A stretch of DNA of 64,000 nt, taken from assembly GCA_029204225.1 (NCBI GenBank), contig CM055092.1, positions 59,954,077 to 60,018,076 on the forward strand, read 5' to 3'. The stretch comes from Diphasiastrum complanatum. Its lineage: Eukaryota; Streptophyta; Lycopodiopsida; Lycopodiales; Lycopodiaceae. A model generated the notes under the pieces. It saw only the letters and a list, made by a program, of their open reading frames with translations. It was not told the origin of the DNA and did not search any database. This document shows, piece by piece, positions 1 through 11,099 of this stretch. Numbering within the stretch: the stretch's first letter is position 1; each line of letters starts with the position of its first letter. The translations under genes and the position numbers were made by a program.

Positions 1-190
1 GAAAGCTGTCCCAACAGGGACAGCGATGGGTGGGGTGGGGTGGGCCATCGCTGCCCCAGCATGGGCAGCGATGGATGAAGTCCCCATCACTGTCCCTGCT
101 GGGACAGCGATGGAGGTAGGTGAAGGTTTAGCACTGAGGGTGGGGCAGCCAGTGCTGCCCCACCTTGCTTCTTGGGAGGCATAGAAGATG
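1..190. repeat. Cluster of GC-rich hairpins at window start
   Basis: Three inverted repeats follow one another in the first 113 bases. The first pairs GCTGTCCC with GGGACAGC across a 4-base loop (6-25). The second pairs CCATCGCTGCCC with GGGCAGCGATGG (45-74). The third pairs CCATCACTGTCCC with GGGACAGCGATGG (84-113). A G-rich GGGGT run lies between the first two. Bases 114-190 contain another G/C-rich stretch and a poly-G run leading into the GA tract. No coding sequence is credible here. The element may extend to the left of the window. Confidence 0.7.
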
Positions 191-199
191 GGGGGGGGG

Positions 200-220
200 A
201 GAGAGAGAGAGAGAGAAAGA
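200..220. repeat. GA tract at the 3' end of LINE copy 1
   Basis: A short GA run plus GAAA units sits directly beside the LINE 3' terminus, which reads on the plus strand as AAGCTTTATTAATGTC. A poly-G run (about 191-199) precedes it. This is the leftmost of five GA tracts that separate the four LINE copies between here and 5131. Confidence 0.85.
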
Positions 221-377
221 AAGCTTTATTAATGTCTTTTGGGCACCCGTGGGTGCATAAGACCAAAAAGAAAATATGTACAAGCAATAGTGGGAGCATC
301 ATCCATAGGAGGACGTGGCCGTAAAATGCTATAAACTAGCTAAGAATGAAAGTAGAACAAAGCAGAAGTGAAATAAG

Positions 378-497
378 CCCACAACCCGGGCCAGGTAAAA
401 CAGAAGAACTACAGGAAAAGTACCAATGCCCACAACCCGGGCCAGGTAAAACAGAAGAACTACAGGAAAAGTACCAATGCCCACAACCCGGGCCAGG
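378..497. repeat. 51-bp tandem repeat, about 2.3 copies
   Basis: The unit begins CCCACAACCCGGGCCAGGT at 378, 429 and 480, giving an exact 51-base period for two full units and 18 bases of a third. It lies in the 3' UTR of LINE copy 1. The two full units look identical by eye, so the duplication is recent. Confidence 0.9.
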
Positions 498-682
498 TGG
501 AGAATAAGTACATATCAGCGAAAGTAAGTGTGAAGTGTTCGCTGAGTGGACCGTACAGTGGGCCCCGATGGAGGCGAGTGCCGACTACATCTGGGCTTTT
601 TCCGCGGTGGCACAGCGATAGGAATCTCATTATCGGAGTCATCAGCATGTGCACAAGTCTGAAAGAAGCCAGTGAGAAGCAG

Positions 683-1144
683 CTACCGGGAGTCTAACCC
701 CAGGTGATCTGGTACAGGCAGATGAGACTGACGGAGAGTAAGCATCTCACGAACAAGAAGTCTTAAGCAATGAGCATTAGGATAGGAGACAAAACTGCGA
801 AGTGTATGCGGGCCATCGTGAAAGAGACAATAATACCTCCCCCGTATCTCATAATACAACGGACATCTGAGGAGGAAATGGGCTTCATCTTCCACCTCCT
901 GCAACGAGCACAAGTGACATAGACGACGCTCCCGGGGGATATCCCATGCACGACCGGCCTCAATAGCAAGCTGATGAGAGGAAATGCACAACTGCCCAAG
1001 ACGATAGCGCAGGCCGTGTGATAGGGGCTGTGAGAGATAGAGCGGCAACAATGGCAAACCAGACGGATCTAAAGAGAGGAAGTGTGTCTGGTAATAGCTC
1101 AGTCGAATATGGGAAGGTGGGAGGGAGCTCCAAGTCTGCTGCAT
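683..1144 (-). pseudogene. LINE ORF2 C-terminal zinc-finger fragment
   Basis: This is a 153-codon open stretch from LINE copy 1. Near the middle is the block SSHQLAIEAGR, followed by R-L-C-H-L-C, then a spacer and H-F-L-L-R-C-P-L-Y-Y-E-I-R-G-R-Y. The Cys-Cys-His-Cys pattern is the putative nucleic-acid-binding knuckle found after plant LINE reverse transcriptases. The same block recurs at 4121-4786 (-), 46659-47092 (+), 48034-48261 (+), 58274-58459 (+) and, badly decayed, 7280-8050 (+). The Met at 1144 is not a real start; the frame continues upstream to the truncation point. Confidence 0.8.
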
Positions 1145-1344
1145 ATATCGACGGAATAAATAGCCTCGGATATATGAATGCGTACCACGAGGAAGATTTA
1201 TGATAGAGATGCCCAGATGTCGTAAGAGATCAGACGCCTGCTGGTACTAGGATAGCTTGGCATGGGAATCAGCTAGCACACGTGAAGAACTAACCGCAGC
1301 AACTATGTATCTATCCGGGTGAGATGCACGAATCTCCTGAATCC

Positions 1345-2010
<666 letters not shown>

Positions 2011-2151
2011 TATTAATGTCTTTTCCATGCCAAAAGGCATATAAGACTAATGAGGTACATGTCAAGTGTGTAGTAACCATGGGAGTGCATAGAACGTCTC
2101 CAAAACTGAAATAAAGAAAACAGCTAGTATCAACTAAGCCATTATAAATGG

Positions 2152-2636
2152 CTAGCTCATGTGCCTCTCCAAACTGCAGTAAGTACTCACCATATGGAGT
2201 AGTAGGTCCCAAACTGTCCGCGGAAGTCCTGGTAACTCCCAGCATATCACCGCCAAGGGCACGAACACGAAGCTGATCTGTGGTGTCAAAAAACTTTGTC
2301 TATCGTGAAGATGTTCGGGCATTAAAATCCCCAGTGAGGAGAATATGCCCCCGCTCTGAGAATCTGATAATATCTGGTGAGAGGTCCTGATACGGATGAA
2401 GTCCAGACTCAAGTGGAGAGACTCTCTGTATAAACATGCGACCCCTCCTGAACCCCGGCCACTGGCAGATCTAGTCTCTCGTCGGAATACTGAGCCCATC
2501 TGTATCCAGGAAAAGAAGGAAGTCCACGCTCTGGGCTCTCGTGTGTCTCCATAAAGAATAATATATCCCAGCCAGTAATAAGGTCAACCAAGTCCCCTGC
2601 AGAAGAAGATGAATGTATGCCAGCACAGTTCCACAC
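2152..2636 (-). pseudogene. LINE ORF2 N-terminus: APE-type endonuclease, frameshifted
   Basis: The first block begins M-W-N-C-A-G-I-H and contains the metal-binding E in F-M-E-T-H. It then shifts frame to G-G-V-A-C-L-Y-R-E-S-L, and again to a block around 2340-2300 that reads L-T-G-D-F-N on the minus strand. These are hallmarks of the exonuclease-endonuclease-phosphatase fold used by LINEs to nick their targets. The catalytic SDH end of the domain is absent because the element is cut near 2150. A further piece reading MLGVTRTSADSLGPTTPYGE lies at 2245 downward. Confidence 0.75.
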
Positions 2637-2699
2637 TCCAATCCGAAGGTGGTGTGGATTTGGCCCCGGGGTGCTCCCAACCCCGGGAACCCCAAATCT

Positions 2700-3560
2700 C
2701 TAATGAGAAGGTCCTGTGAGAGTGCTATCAAGAAGACGCACTTGTCCATCTCTATATATGACTCTCTTACCTGAATCTCTGGCCTCTTGGAAGGCCTTAC
2801 GTCTCTCCTCCACCTGGATGTACGTAAGGTCGTCGTCCATAAAAATAGTGGTGCCGCGGAGCTTAGCTCTGCATCGCTGAGCATCCCGTCTAGTAGCCAA
2901 TGAGGTGAAGCGGATAACCATAGTGGCGGTATCTCTGGAGGCCCTCCATGCCGTGTCCAATCCCTCCGTTCGGTGTCCTAGTGTGGTGTCCAGAAAACGT
3001 GTGGCTTTGGCTGTGGCGTCTTGCATGTCTGGGATCCCTCTGACTCTGATATTAAGTGCCTTTTGCTCTCTAGATATCTCTTCCTGGATCGTGGCTGAAA
3101 TTACCGAGGTAATGGGAGCACTGGGTTTAGTGCCTTTCTTCAATACCGACGCCCAAGAGAGAGCTTCTTCCTTCTGCTGTTCAATCTTCTGCTCTAGTGC
3201 TTTGATCATAGTAGTGGTGGATTCGGAGGATGAAACCTGTTTGTCGCCCATTGCTTTTTCCAATTGCAAAATTCTGGCCTGCATGTCATTCTTTTCAGTG
3301 ATCAGCATTGCAACGGTCTCCTTAAGCTGGGACAGCTCCATCTTCATGACCTGGAAGTCATTTCGGAACTGATCTTCTTGGAAAGAAGAGAATAGTTCGG
3401 TTGCTTTGGATGGGGTATAAAGGATGGGTTGGGCAGTAGGGGGTTTAGGAAAATGTAGGATCCCAGCAGGAGGGTTGGCTCGAAGGGGAGTAGGAGCTGG
3501 GTCTGTGGAGGGGGAAGAAAAAGAGGAAGGGGAAGAAGAGGAGGAGGGGGAAGCTGGGAC
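2700..3560 (-). CDS. LINE ORF1 protein (coiled coil plus RRM-like part)
   Basis: The frame is open for about 285 codons. From the 5' end (about 3560) it is Pro-rich and lacks a Met until 3347, so the true start is probably lost. From Met 3347 there are 215 residues: a coiled coil over roughly residues 1-75 with Leu and Lys/Glu heptads (TMIKALEQKIEQQKEEALSW), a linker, then a block beginning LNIRVRGIPD that resembles the RNA-binding domain of L1-type ORF1 proteins. ORF1 proteins coat the element's RNA. The stop at 2700 is followed after about 60 bases by ORF2. A related piece lies inverted at 59990-60285. I saw no frameshift in this frame, so this is the best preserved LINE coding region in the window. 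Confidence 0.75.
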   Translation of the reverse strand, partial: VPASPSSSSSPSSFSSPSTDPAPTPLRANPPAGILHFPKPPTAQPILYTPSKATELFSSFQEDQFRNDFQVMKMELSQLKETVAMLITEKNDMQARILQLEKAMGDKQVSSSESTTTMIKALEQKIEQQKEEALSWASVLKKGTKPSAPITSVISATIQEEISREQKALNIRVRGIPDMQDATAKATRFLDTTLGHRTEGLDTAWRASRDTATMVIRFTSLATRRDAQRCRAKLRGTTIFMDDDLTYIQVEERRKAFQEARDSGKRVIYRDGQVRLLDSTLTGPSH

Positions 3561-3564
3561 AGAG

Positions 3565-3567
<3 letters not shown>

Positions 3568-3625
<58 letters not shown>

Positions 3626-3660
3626 AGAAGAAAGAAAGAAGGAAGAAGAAAGAAAGAAGA
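3568..3660. repeat. GA tract with degenerate GAA/GAAA purine run
   Basis: About 53 bases of GA pass into a 40-base imperfect GAAA/GAAG stretch and then into the LINE 3' end at 3661. It separates LINE copies 3 and 4. Confidence 0.9.
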
Positions 3661-5058
3661 AAGCTTTATTAATGTCTTTTCCATGCCAAAAGGCATATAA
3701 GACCAAAAAGGAGTACATGTCAAGTATGTGAAAACCATGGGAGCGTATATAAACGTCTCCAAGAAAAAACTATGCATAACAGAAAAATGAGTAATGTCAC
3801 TGTAAACTACAAACTGCCGACTGTCCATAAGTCCATAAGTGGGAGCAAGAATAGCTGCCATGAGTAGAGTAGAGTAGAGTAGTATCAGATAGTGTCAGAT
3901 ACTGCTGCTGCTGAAAAAAGACGTAATACGAGCTGTATCAGGAGGCCGTCGTCTAGGAGGGTGAAAACTGTGCACTCTCGTAACAAGGCGAGAAGTGTGA
4001 ACTGCTGCATGACTATGAGTGATACACTGTCTCTGACATCGGTGAGGTGATATGTCGTCGTCATCGTCGTCGGTCCGTGTCCGTCTCCTGGTGAAGATAG
4101 ACATAATCTGAGCCTGAGAGCTAGGATGTGGCTGGTGAGCTGTCTGGTACATATCCTGGTGCAGCAAGACCATCTCTCGTAGCATAAGTAACATATCCCA
4201 TCAGTGCTCTAAGTGTAGTAGGCATGTCACGGAATAAACAATGATATCTCCCTCTAATCTCATAATATATGGGGCATCTGAAGATGAAATGCTCCTCGGA
4301 CTCTATCTCATGTAGGGGACACACCAGGCATAGTCTCTCCTCTCGTGGTGTACCCTGGAATCTGCCTGTCTCGATAGCCAACTGATGTGAGGAGACTTTG
4401 AATTGTCCCAAAGTGAAACGGAGACCGTGTGATAGTCCAGAAGACAAATAGCGAGGTAAAACTAGAAGACCAGTGGCATCCTGCACTAGAAAGTGGGTCC
4501 GGTAGTAGTCAGGCTTAACCCCCAGCTGGTGACGCCAGGTACGGTCGAGATATGCTCTGTATAAAAAAACGTCTAATGTACTGGCGTGTACCCAAAGGGA
4601 GATCAGTGATAGTGATACCAAATGCTTCCATGAGGAAGTGTGATGCCTGAGAGAATCATGATAGCCGGTATCCCTGAGTCTGAAGGTGATGAGAGGACAT
4701 GAGTGCAATTGGAGTATATCTCTGCTCGGTATTAGGAAGTGCCTGAGCTCGCTGGATGTACGTGATAAGCTGGAAGGCAGCCTCAATCATGGGGAACCGA
4801 GGGCTTCGCTCGGATCATGCGAGCCAACATGGTGGTCTGTAAGTGTGAAATGTTGGACCAGTGTGAAGATGATAATCCTGTGCACCATATCTCTGCGACA
4901 TACAAGGCTGAGGGGGTGACGATGGTATCAAACAGTCTGCACTTACTCGGAGCATCACGAATCGACTTGCGGAAGCAAAATCTCTCCAGCTGGACTAGGG
5001 AAGAGTGGCCCTTCCCAAGTCTAGAAGTAGCCGCCTGTCTCATACTGAAGGTAGGACC

Positions 5059-5060
<2 letters not shown>
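3661..5060 (-). mobile_element. LINE copy 4, 5'-truncated within the RT C-terminus
   Basis: On the minus strand this copy contains the end of the reverse transcriptase region (about 5057 to 4783), the zinc-finger domain (4786 to 4121) and a 3' UTR ending at 3661. It is cut at the 5' end at the GA tract starting at 5061. The upstream block reads SALYVAEIWCTGLSSSHW, matching the SLTQVIPAAMYAAEAWSTGL region at 60540-60740. Confidence 0.85.
4121..4786 (-). pseudogene. LINE ORF2 C-terminal domain, 221-codon open stretch
   Basis: This is the longest intact C-terminal LINE segment here. It includes the QLGVKPDYYRTHFLVQD block, then LGQFKVSSHQLAIETGR, then C-L-V-C followed by H-F-I-F-R-C-P-I-Y-Y-E-I-R-G-R-Y-H-C-L-F. 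The order matches copy 1. It probably binds nucleic acid next to the RT. The Met at 4786 is arbitrary because upstream LINE sequence continues in another frame (4783-5057), implying a frameshift. Confidence 0.8.

Positions 5061-5131
<71 letters not shown>
5061..5131. repeat. GA tract bounding the LINE array on the right
   Basis: About 71 bases of GA. Unlike the four tracts to its left, its right edge passes into ordinary AT-rich DNA without the LINE 3' end. It is therefore the outer flank of the array. Confidence 0.95.
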
Positions 5132-5133
<2 letters not shown>

Positions 5134-5672
5134 ACCATATGACACAGAAAATATAGTTGCACAAAAGCATAAATGTAGTTAACTGCACAAAAGCATACAA
5201 AGTAAAAAAGAGGTGTTCTACGAAAGCATATAGACTTGAAATAAAGAATTGTATTATCTCAGAGGATTAGAAAAATGAAGGCTTGCTTATCAAATATTAG
5301 AGAGAATGTAGAGTCATCCACAACGTTTAGAGTATGAATAACTATTTTAACTAGGAAGGATTAAGGTGGCACTTAAACAATAGATTATCAAATTGATTAT
5401 GTTCTATGTAGTAGAACGTAATGGAATCTAGTCCTTTTGATGCAAGCTTTTGCTAGATATTTTCTTACCTAAGAGAAAGAAATGAAATAACAGAAGATGT
5501 TCAATTGAGAAGAGGTTGAGGTTAAGGCTTGATAAGTTCTATTGTTAGAGGTTAATCAAATAATCGCTTTCCTAGATGTTTTCCAATTGGTCATATTATT
5601 CAAACTTAGGCCTATTGTGATTAGCATGCTCTGAAATTTGTGTGAGAAATTTGTTGTTGTGCTTCTCAACAG
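5132..5672 (+). other. AT-rich non-coding sequence leading to a SEC3 splice acceptor
   Basis: No exon or transposon signature was found. The stretch ends in TTCTCAACAG just before the first visible SEC3 exon, so its right end is intronic. Earlier SEC3 exons were not found between here and position 1. Either the intron is over 5.6 kb and contains the LINE array, or the gene has lost its 5' part. Confidence 0.6.
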
Positions 5673-6790
5673 TTTGTGGATGAGGCTTGCCATCAAATAG
5701 AGAAACATGATCGAAATGTTAGACAAACAGGCTCTCTTTCTTATATTCCAAGGTAAAATAAGATGGTACTATGTATTTTTGCATGCTATTTTCATCAATT
5801 TCAATTGTAGTTTTCTATGTCACAAAGACGTTATTTCTATTTTGTCTTTTGGAGGCATCACATGTTCTTTTCTTTTTTTTTCATACCTAGGAATCTAGGA
5901 TGCCAATGCCACATCTTTTGTGATTTATATGTTGTATCAAGTTTTTGTAAATTCTTTGAATCTTAGCTTCTATGTTAATGCTTAATTGGGTGGCTGTGAC
6001 AGATTTGCAGCATTAGCAGCCCGAATGGAGGGACTTATTCAGGGAAATTCGAGGGATGTCGTTGACTTGGCCTATACAAAGTTGGTTAGTGCAGGATCTA
6101 TATTTGAGTGAAGAAATGAGCACCATTTTTCCCTACAAGATTGTTGTTAGATTAGCTAGGTTTAGCTTTGTTATGAGAGGATGGTAGAGTGACATATATT
6201 GGCAATTAATCAACCATTTTTTTGGGATAGCAAAATTTCATACTAAAATCGCAAGGAGAATCCATCAATATGGGTCAACAAATTTTGGCAGAAACTTAAA
6301 TCCATGTACTTTGAGAAGACAATTTCTCAAGGGAAGTAGTCTAAGCTCTTTAAGCATTACAAGAGTGATGGTATTTTTTTTGGATATCTCTTACCTACAT
6401 GTGTTGCTCTCTTCGACAATTTTTGTGATATGTGGTTACACGGTGATAACATTTGACCATAGAATGGGACTTGTGATATCCAAAGTTGGAAGGTGTCTTA
6501 GTCATTTTTAATTATTGTGTATACCCAAATTGCAGGTAACTACAAGTTTCTCAGTTTTGGAACGGATTGCTCAAGTAGAGCCAAAAAATGCAGATGTCTT
6601 TCTGCTTGAGAATTATGCTGCATTTCAAAATAGGTGAGTATAGTTCATCTAGGAGACTTTTTGATAGTAACAGTAATGATAATCCTCAGGTAGTAAGCTC
6701 TATCATTATGTTTTTTTTGCTTGTTTTTTACTTTTCCTTAAAAATACAGAAAGTGTATTTCCATTTGTTGTATGTGTGTGTGTGTGTGTG

Positions 6791-6837
<47 letters not shown>

Positions 6838-9800
6838 GGGAGGGAGCTTTCTACATGTCTTTTCCATGTCAAAAGGCATATAAGATTGGTAAATGTACAT
6901 GTCCGGGGTGTGGTATCAGTGGGAGCATATGAAAACATCTCCAAAATCATAGCAAAAAACAACATAATATAATATTATGAATTGAAATGAGTATAATGTT
7001 GCTATTAATAAAAGGTAAGGTATAACAATGTCTATATCACTACCTTCACTATTTCTACATCAATTTTACATATCAAGATGAAACTAGTACATGAAAAACA
7101 AAATAGAATGTAAATGTCATGATCCCTCCATGCTTCCACCTTTGATATCTCTGAAAAACAGTAGCAACCAAGCAATAAATGTGAGTGATCAAACTTAGCC
7201 AGTCACATTATGCTTCTTGATATCATATGGGGATTATAAAAATATCCCCCTAATAATACAAAAGATCTACTTAGCTATGACATTTGGTGACATGATTGCA
7301 GGTAGAGATAGATATCCATGGTTAGCACTTACATCATCTCGAAAGTTTCATGAGCAAGGGTATCACTCATCTTGGTATTCCTAGGCTTCACATGTACTAT
7401 ATCTTAGTTGGCATCTCTATATCACACCTAGAGGGGTCCCACTTCTAGATCCACTAGTTTATTCATAGGTCACATGTTCGGAGAGTTTTGGTCGAGCCCA
7501 TTGGGGGTCAACCTAGATTTCTACACAACACATTCTATGCACATAGACATTATTGGGGATCTAGTCTTACCATAATACTTGGATTTGGGTTGTCCCAATC
7601 TTTAGTTTACTTTGGGATAGCTTAGAGTTTCCTCACATAAACGACGTGGAGATTAATCATTTCCAAGGGGCCCCTTGAGAGAATAGGGTCTATCAGTTAT
7701 CATGACATAAGTTGAGATAGAGGAGCATTTTATCTTCCAATTTTGGACATTCTCTAAGATCATGAGGAGATATCATTGCCTCTTTCAGGATTAGCCAAGC
7801 CAATCACACCATGCTCCTCAATATCGTATGAGGATTGTAGATATGCCATCCTGATGATACGAGAGATCTTTTACTTGAGAAGTGAAGCATGCCGCACTAT
7901 TAGCGTTGGAGACTAGATGCAGTCTCATATTACATCTTACTTCTCCAGATTTCCTTGAATTGATGGAAATATAGAGTCAAAGTTACTTACACATCCCTTT
8001 CAGATACCACGGTGGATGACAACGATGACAACCTATGAGACTGGTAGCCTCAAGTACTACTCCTTGACTAATAGACAAGCTTAGAACCACGTTCAATCAA
8101 CCATCAATAAGATTAGACGAATGTATAGCAAAATGTAATGCCTCAAAAGTCTTCATAGCTGAAATTTTAAATCATCATCAAAGCTGGCCTTAATGTTTGC
8201 CAAAACAACTGTGGAAATTTGACTTTTGAAAAATATAGAGAAGTTAAGGGACTTAAAGGCATAGTATGGGAGGAGACATTATCATGCATTTGATTCAATA
8301 GAAAGAAGCTAGTGAAAGAGAAATGATTTCAAAGATTCAGCGTAATTGAGGTTTGGAAGGATGAAAAGCTTGAACAAGGTTGATTTCTAGAAGAAACTCT
8401 TCACATTGCCAAATCTTCTAGTTATGGAAATTTGCTTTCTGTCTAGGCATGGTTGCTAACCTTGCTTGGAAGCTTCAGCAAAGCCTATTGTATTCCTCCC
8501 GCATTGGACCTTAAAGAACATTTTAGTTACCTCACTCAAAGGGCAACTATGACAGAGACCTCACAACTTAAATTTCTGTACCCCTGTCAGCAATGATTGT
8601 CCTTGGACCTTCAGAAACTTTATGTACTTAACACCTTGATTAGCACTAAACATAGCTCTTCTCATTGTATACTTTTTTCAATTGATCTTCATACACTTAT
8701 TTCTCTGATAACTTAAAGTAAGGATGTCATGGCCTGTAATCCATGTTGTGCCTGTAGATACAAGGAGGACTACACGGATTTATCATCAAATATACTGGTT
8801 TTGTGTCACCTAACCTCAATGAATTTGATATACAAAGATCCCTATGAGGCCAACTAAGGTTGTTATCTTTCATGCAGCATGTTTGATATAGCAAATGTGG
8901 TGCCAACACTTGCTCGCTTCTACCATCAGGCAAGTGAGGCATACGAGCAGGCCTGTACGCGCTACATCAATTCCATCATAAACTCTGTATGTAATCCCTC
9001 TTATCTCTGTTCATAGGATAGCTTGACTTAAGTGTGCTTTTTTTAGGTAGATATGTATGTCCTCTCACTGTAAGCTATCGCATGGATTGCTTTCTTGCAG
9101 GAATATAATATCTTAATCTTTTGAGTGCTTCCCTCTGCTCAATTGGACAAATTTGTCACAGCATTTTATTTTCATCCCTGGACAGATTGATTTGTTAATC
9201 TCTTCCTATTCAGTTCTACTTTTCCTTATAAGCATATTATCACATCCAATAAACATGATATTAATTCAAGCTCTTTTTGTTCCTACTGAAATAGCAGCAA
9301 TTTGAGAAACTGTTCCAGTTTGCACAAAGGGTTGAGAACTTGCTGTACACAATTACACCTGAAGAGGTAATTATTTTGTGGTTATTTTTATGTTAATCAT
9401 TACATCATCTATTCGTCACAGTTTTACAACTTTTATCGACTGCTGAATAAGTACAATGATCTAAGGAAAGAATCACGATGGGTTCTTTACATAGGTGATT
9501 GTCTTTCTGGTTCAGTTTAGTCTGTAAAGAATGATTTTGCATTTGAAAAGTGTAGTCCATGGACGAAAGCGAAATGAAGAGAGTGAGATCATAATCAGTA
9601 CATCATCTATTCATCACAGTTTTACAACTTTTATCGACTGCTGAATAAGTACAATGATCTAAGGAAAGAATCACTATGGGTTCTTTACATAGATGAATGT
9701 CTTTCTGGTTCAGTTTAGGTCTGTAAAGAATGAATTTGCATTTAAAAAGTGTAGTCCATGGACGAAAGCGAAAGAAAGAGAGTGGGACCGTCTTATCTCA

Positions 9801-11025
9801 TGATATCTCATTTTTAACAATGGCTTTTAACAACCCATTTTGAATTTAACAGCTACCTTGATTCAAACACTAGACACTATTTAACTGACGGATATTGATT
9901 TCTCAACTGATTTGTACAGACATTATTTTATCAATTTGGAAGGGCAATTTTTAGGTCAAGCAAAAATATGAGTTACACGCACTGCATTTTTCCTTTCGTC
10001 TTGTGCACAGGATTACTATTACAGGTCTGATGAATTTGGAAGAACTGTCCTTGATTGAATTGATTGTCACATCTAAAGTACTCAGCAGCTGGTTTGCTAG
10101 AGTCTGCATAGGCTCTTATTGAGCATGAATGTTATGAAATTTTCATGTTTGAACTTAATTGTATGTGGCAATTATATGCTGCTACCCCAACCGTTCAAGT
10201 CGTTCTATGCAGATAGCAGTTGCTGCTAGGCTACCCAGCTGCTCCTATGCAAGGCTAGTCTTAGGCGGCTTACTGATTTTATTGTTTGCTCTTTTTGCTC
10301 CATGTGGAAGAAATTTCCACTGTCTGAGCTCTTCATCTTGTTCCCTATGTACCTGTGTGGACCACATAAGCATTACTTGTCCTTTGGCCTTCATGGGCTT
10401 TATTCAGACTAGTACAAGGACATGCCCAGCATTTTGACTATCGGCTTCTTTGTTGCACTTAAATTCTGGCTACACATTCACAGCCCTCAGTCCAAGTGCA
10501 ACATTTTCTAAAACCTTTGGTAGCTGATATTTCCAACACTTTGTGACTAGAAGTGAAGATTTCGAATTGTGCATCGTCTTTTTTTGAACTGAATATGCAC
10601 ATGGATGTTGCAATTTGGCATGTTCAGTTATGTTATGTTATATGTGTTGGTCTTTTGACCAGTGAAATTGAAGGTTTTATGCTACTGTTCGTACGGTTGT
10701 ACCGTAAACAAAGTTTATGGTGTGGTTCAAACCGGCCGATTTATATGTTTGATTTGCCAAAGAATCGGCCCAGCCAGGTTCGAAATGTGGAATCATTTAA
10801 GGGTTTTTTTTGTTGGTTTATATCTGGCCTTACATTTTGGAAAAACAATTGCCAGTTTAGGGTGCAATTGCACCTCTGGATAGTGTACACCATCATTAAT
10901 CAAGCCCAGTCTCCTGATGGTTGATTCCTGAATCACTAAGGGGGAGTGATTAGGCCCAATGCTTATTGCTACTAAGTTAAAACGTAAGAAGATTGAAATT
11001 TGAAGAGCTCTACAAAATTGTAGTC

Positions 11026-11099
<74 letters not shown>

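Larger units (their letters stand above)
6634..8877 (+). other. SEC3 intron carrying LINE remnants
   Basis: The intron begins GTGAGT and ends ATGCAG. It holds a TG tract (about 6771-6792), a GA tract (6795-6827), a G run, a LINE 3' end fragment, and a heavily decayed plus-strand LINE C-terminus. The rest, about 8060-8870, has no recognisable feature. Confidence 0.8.
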
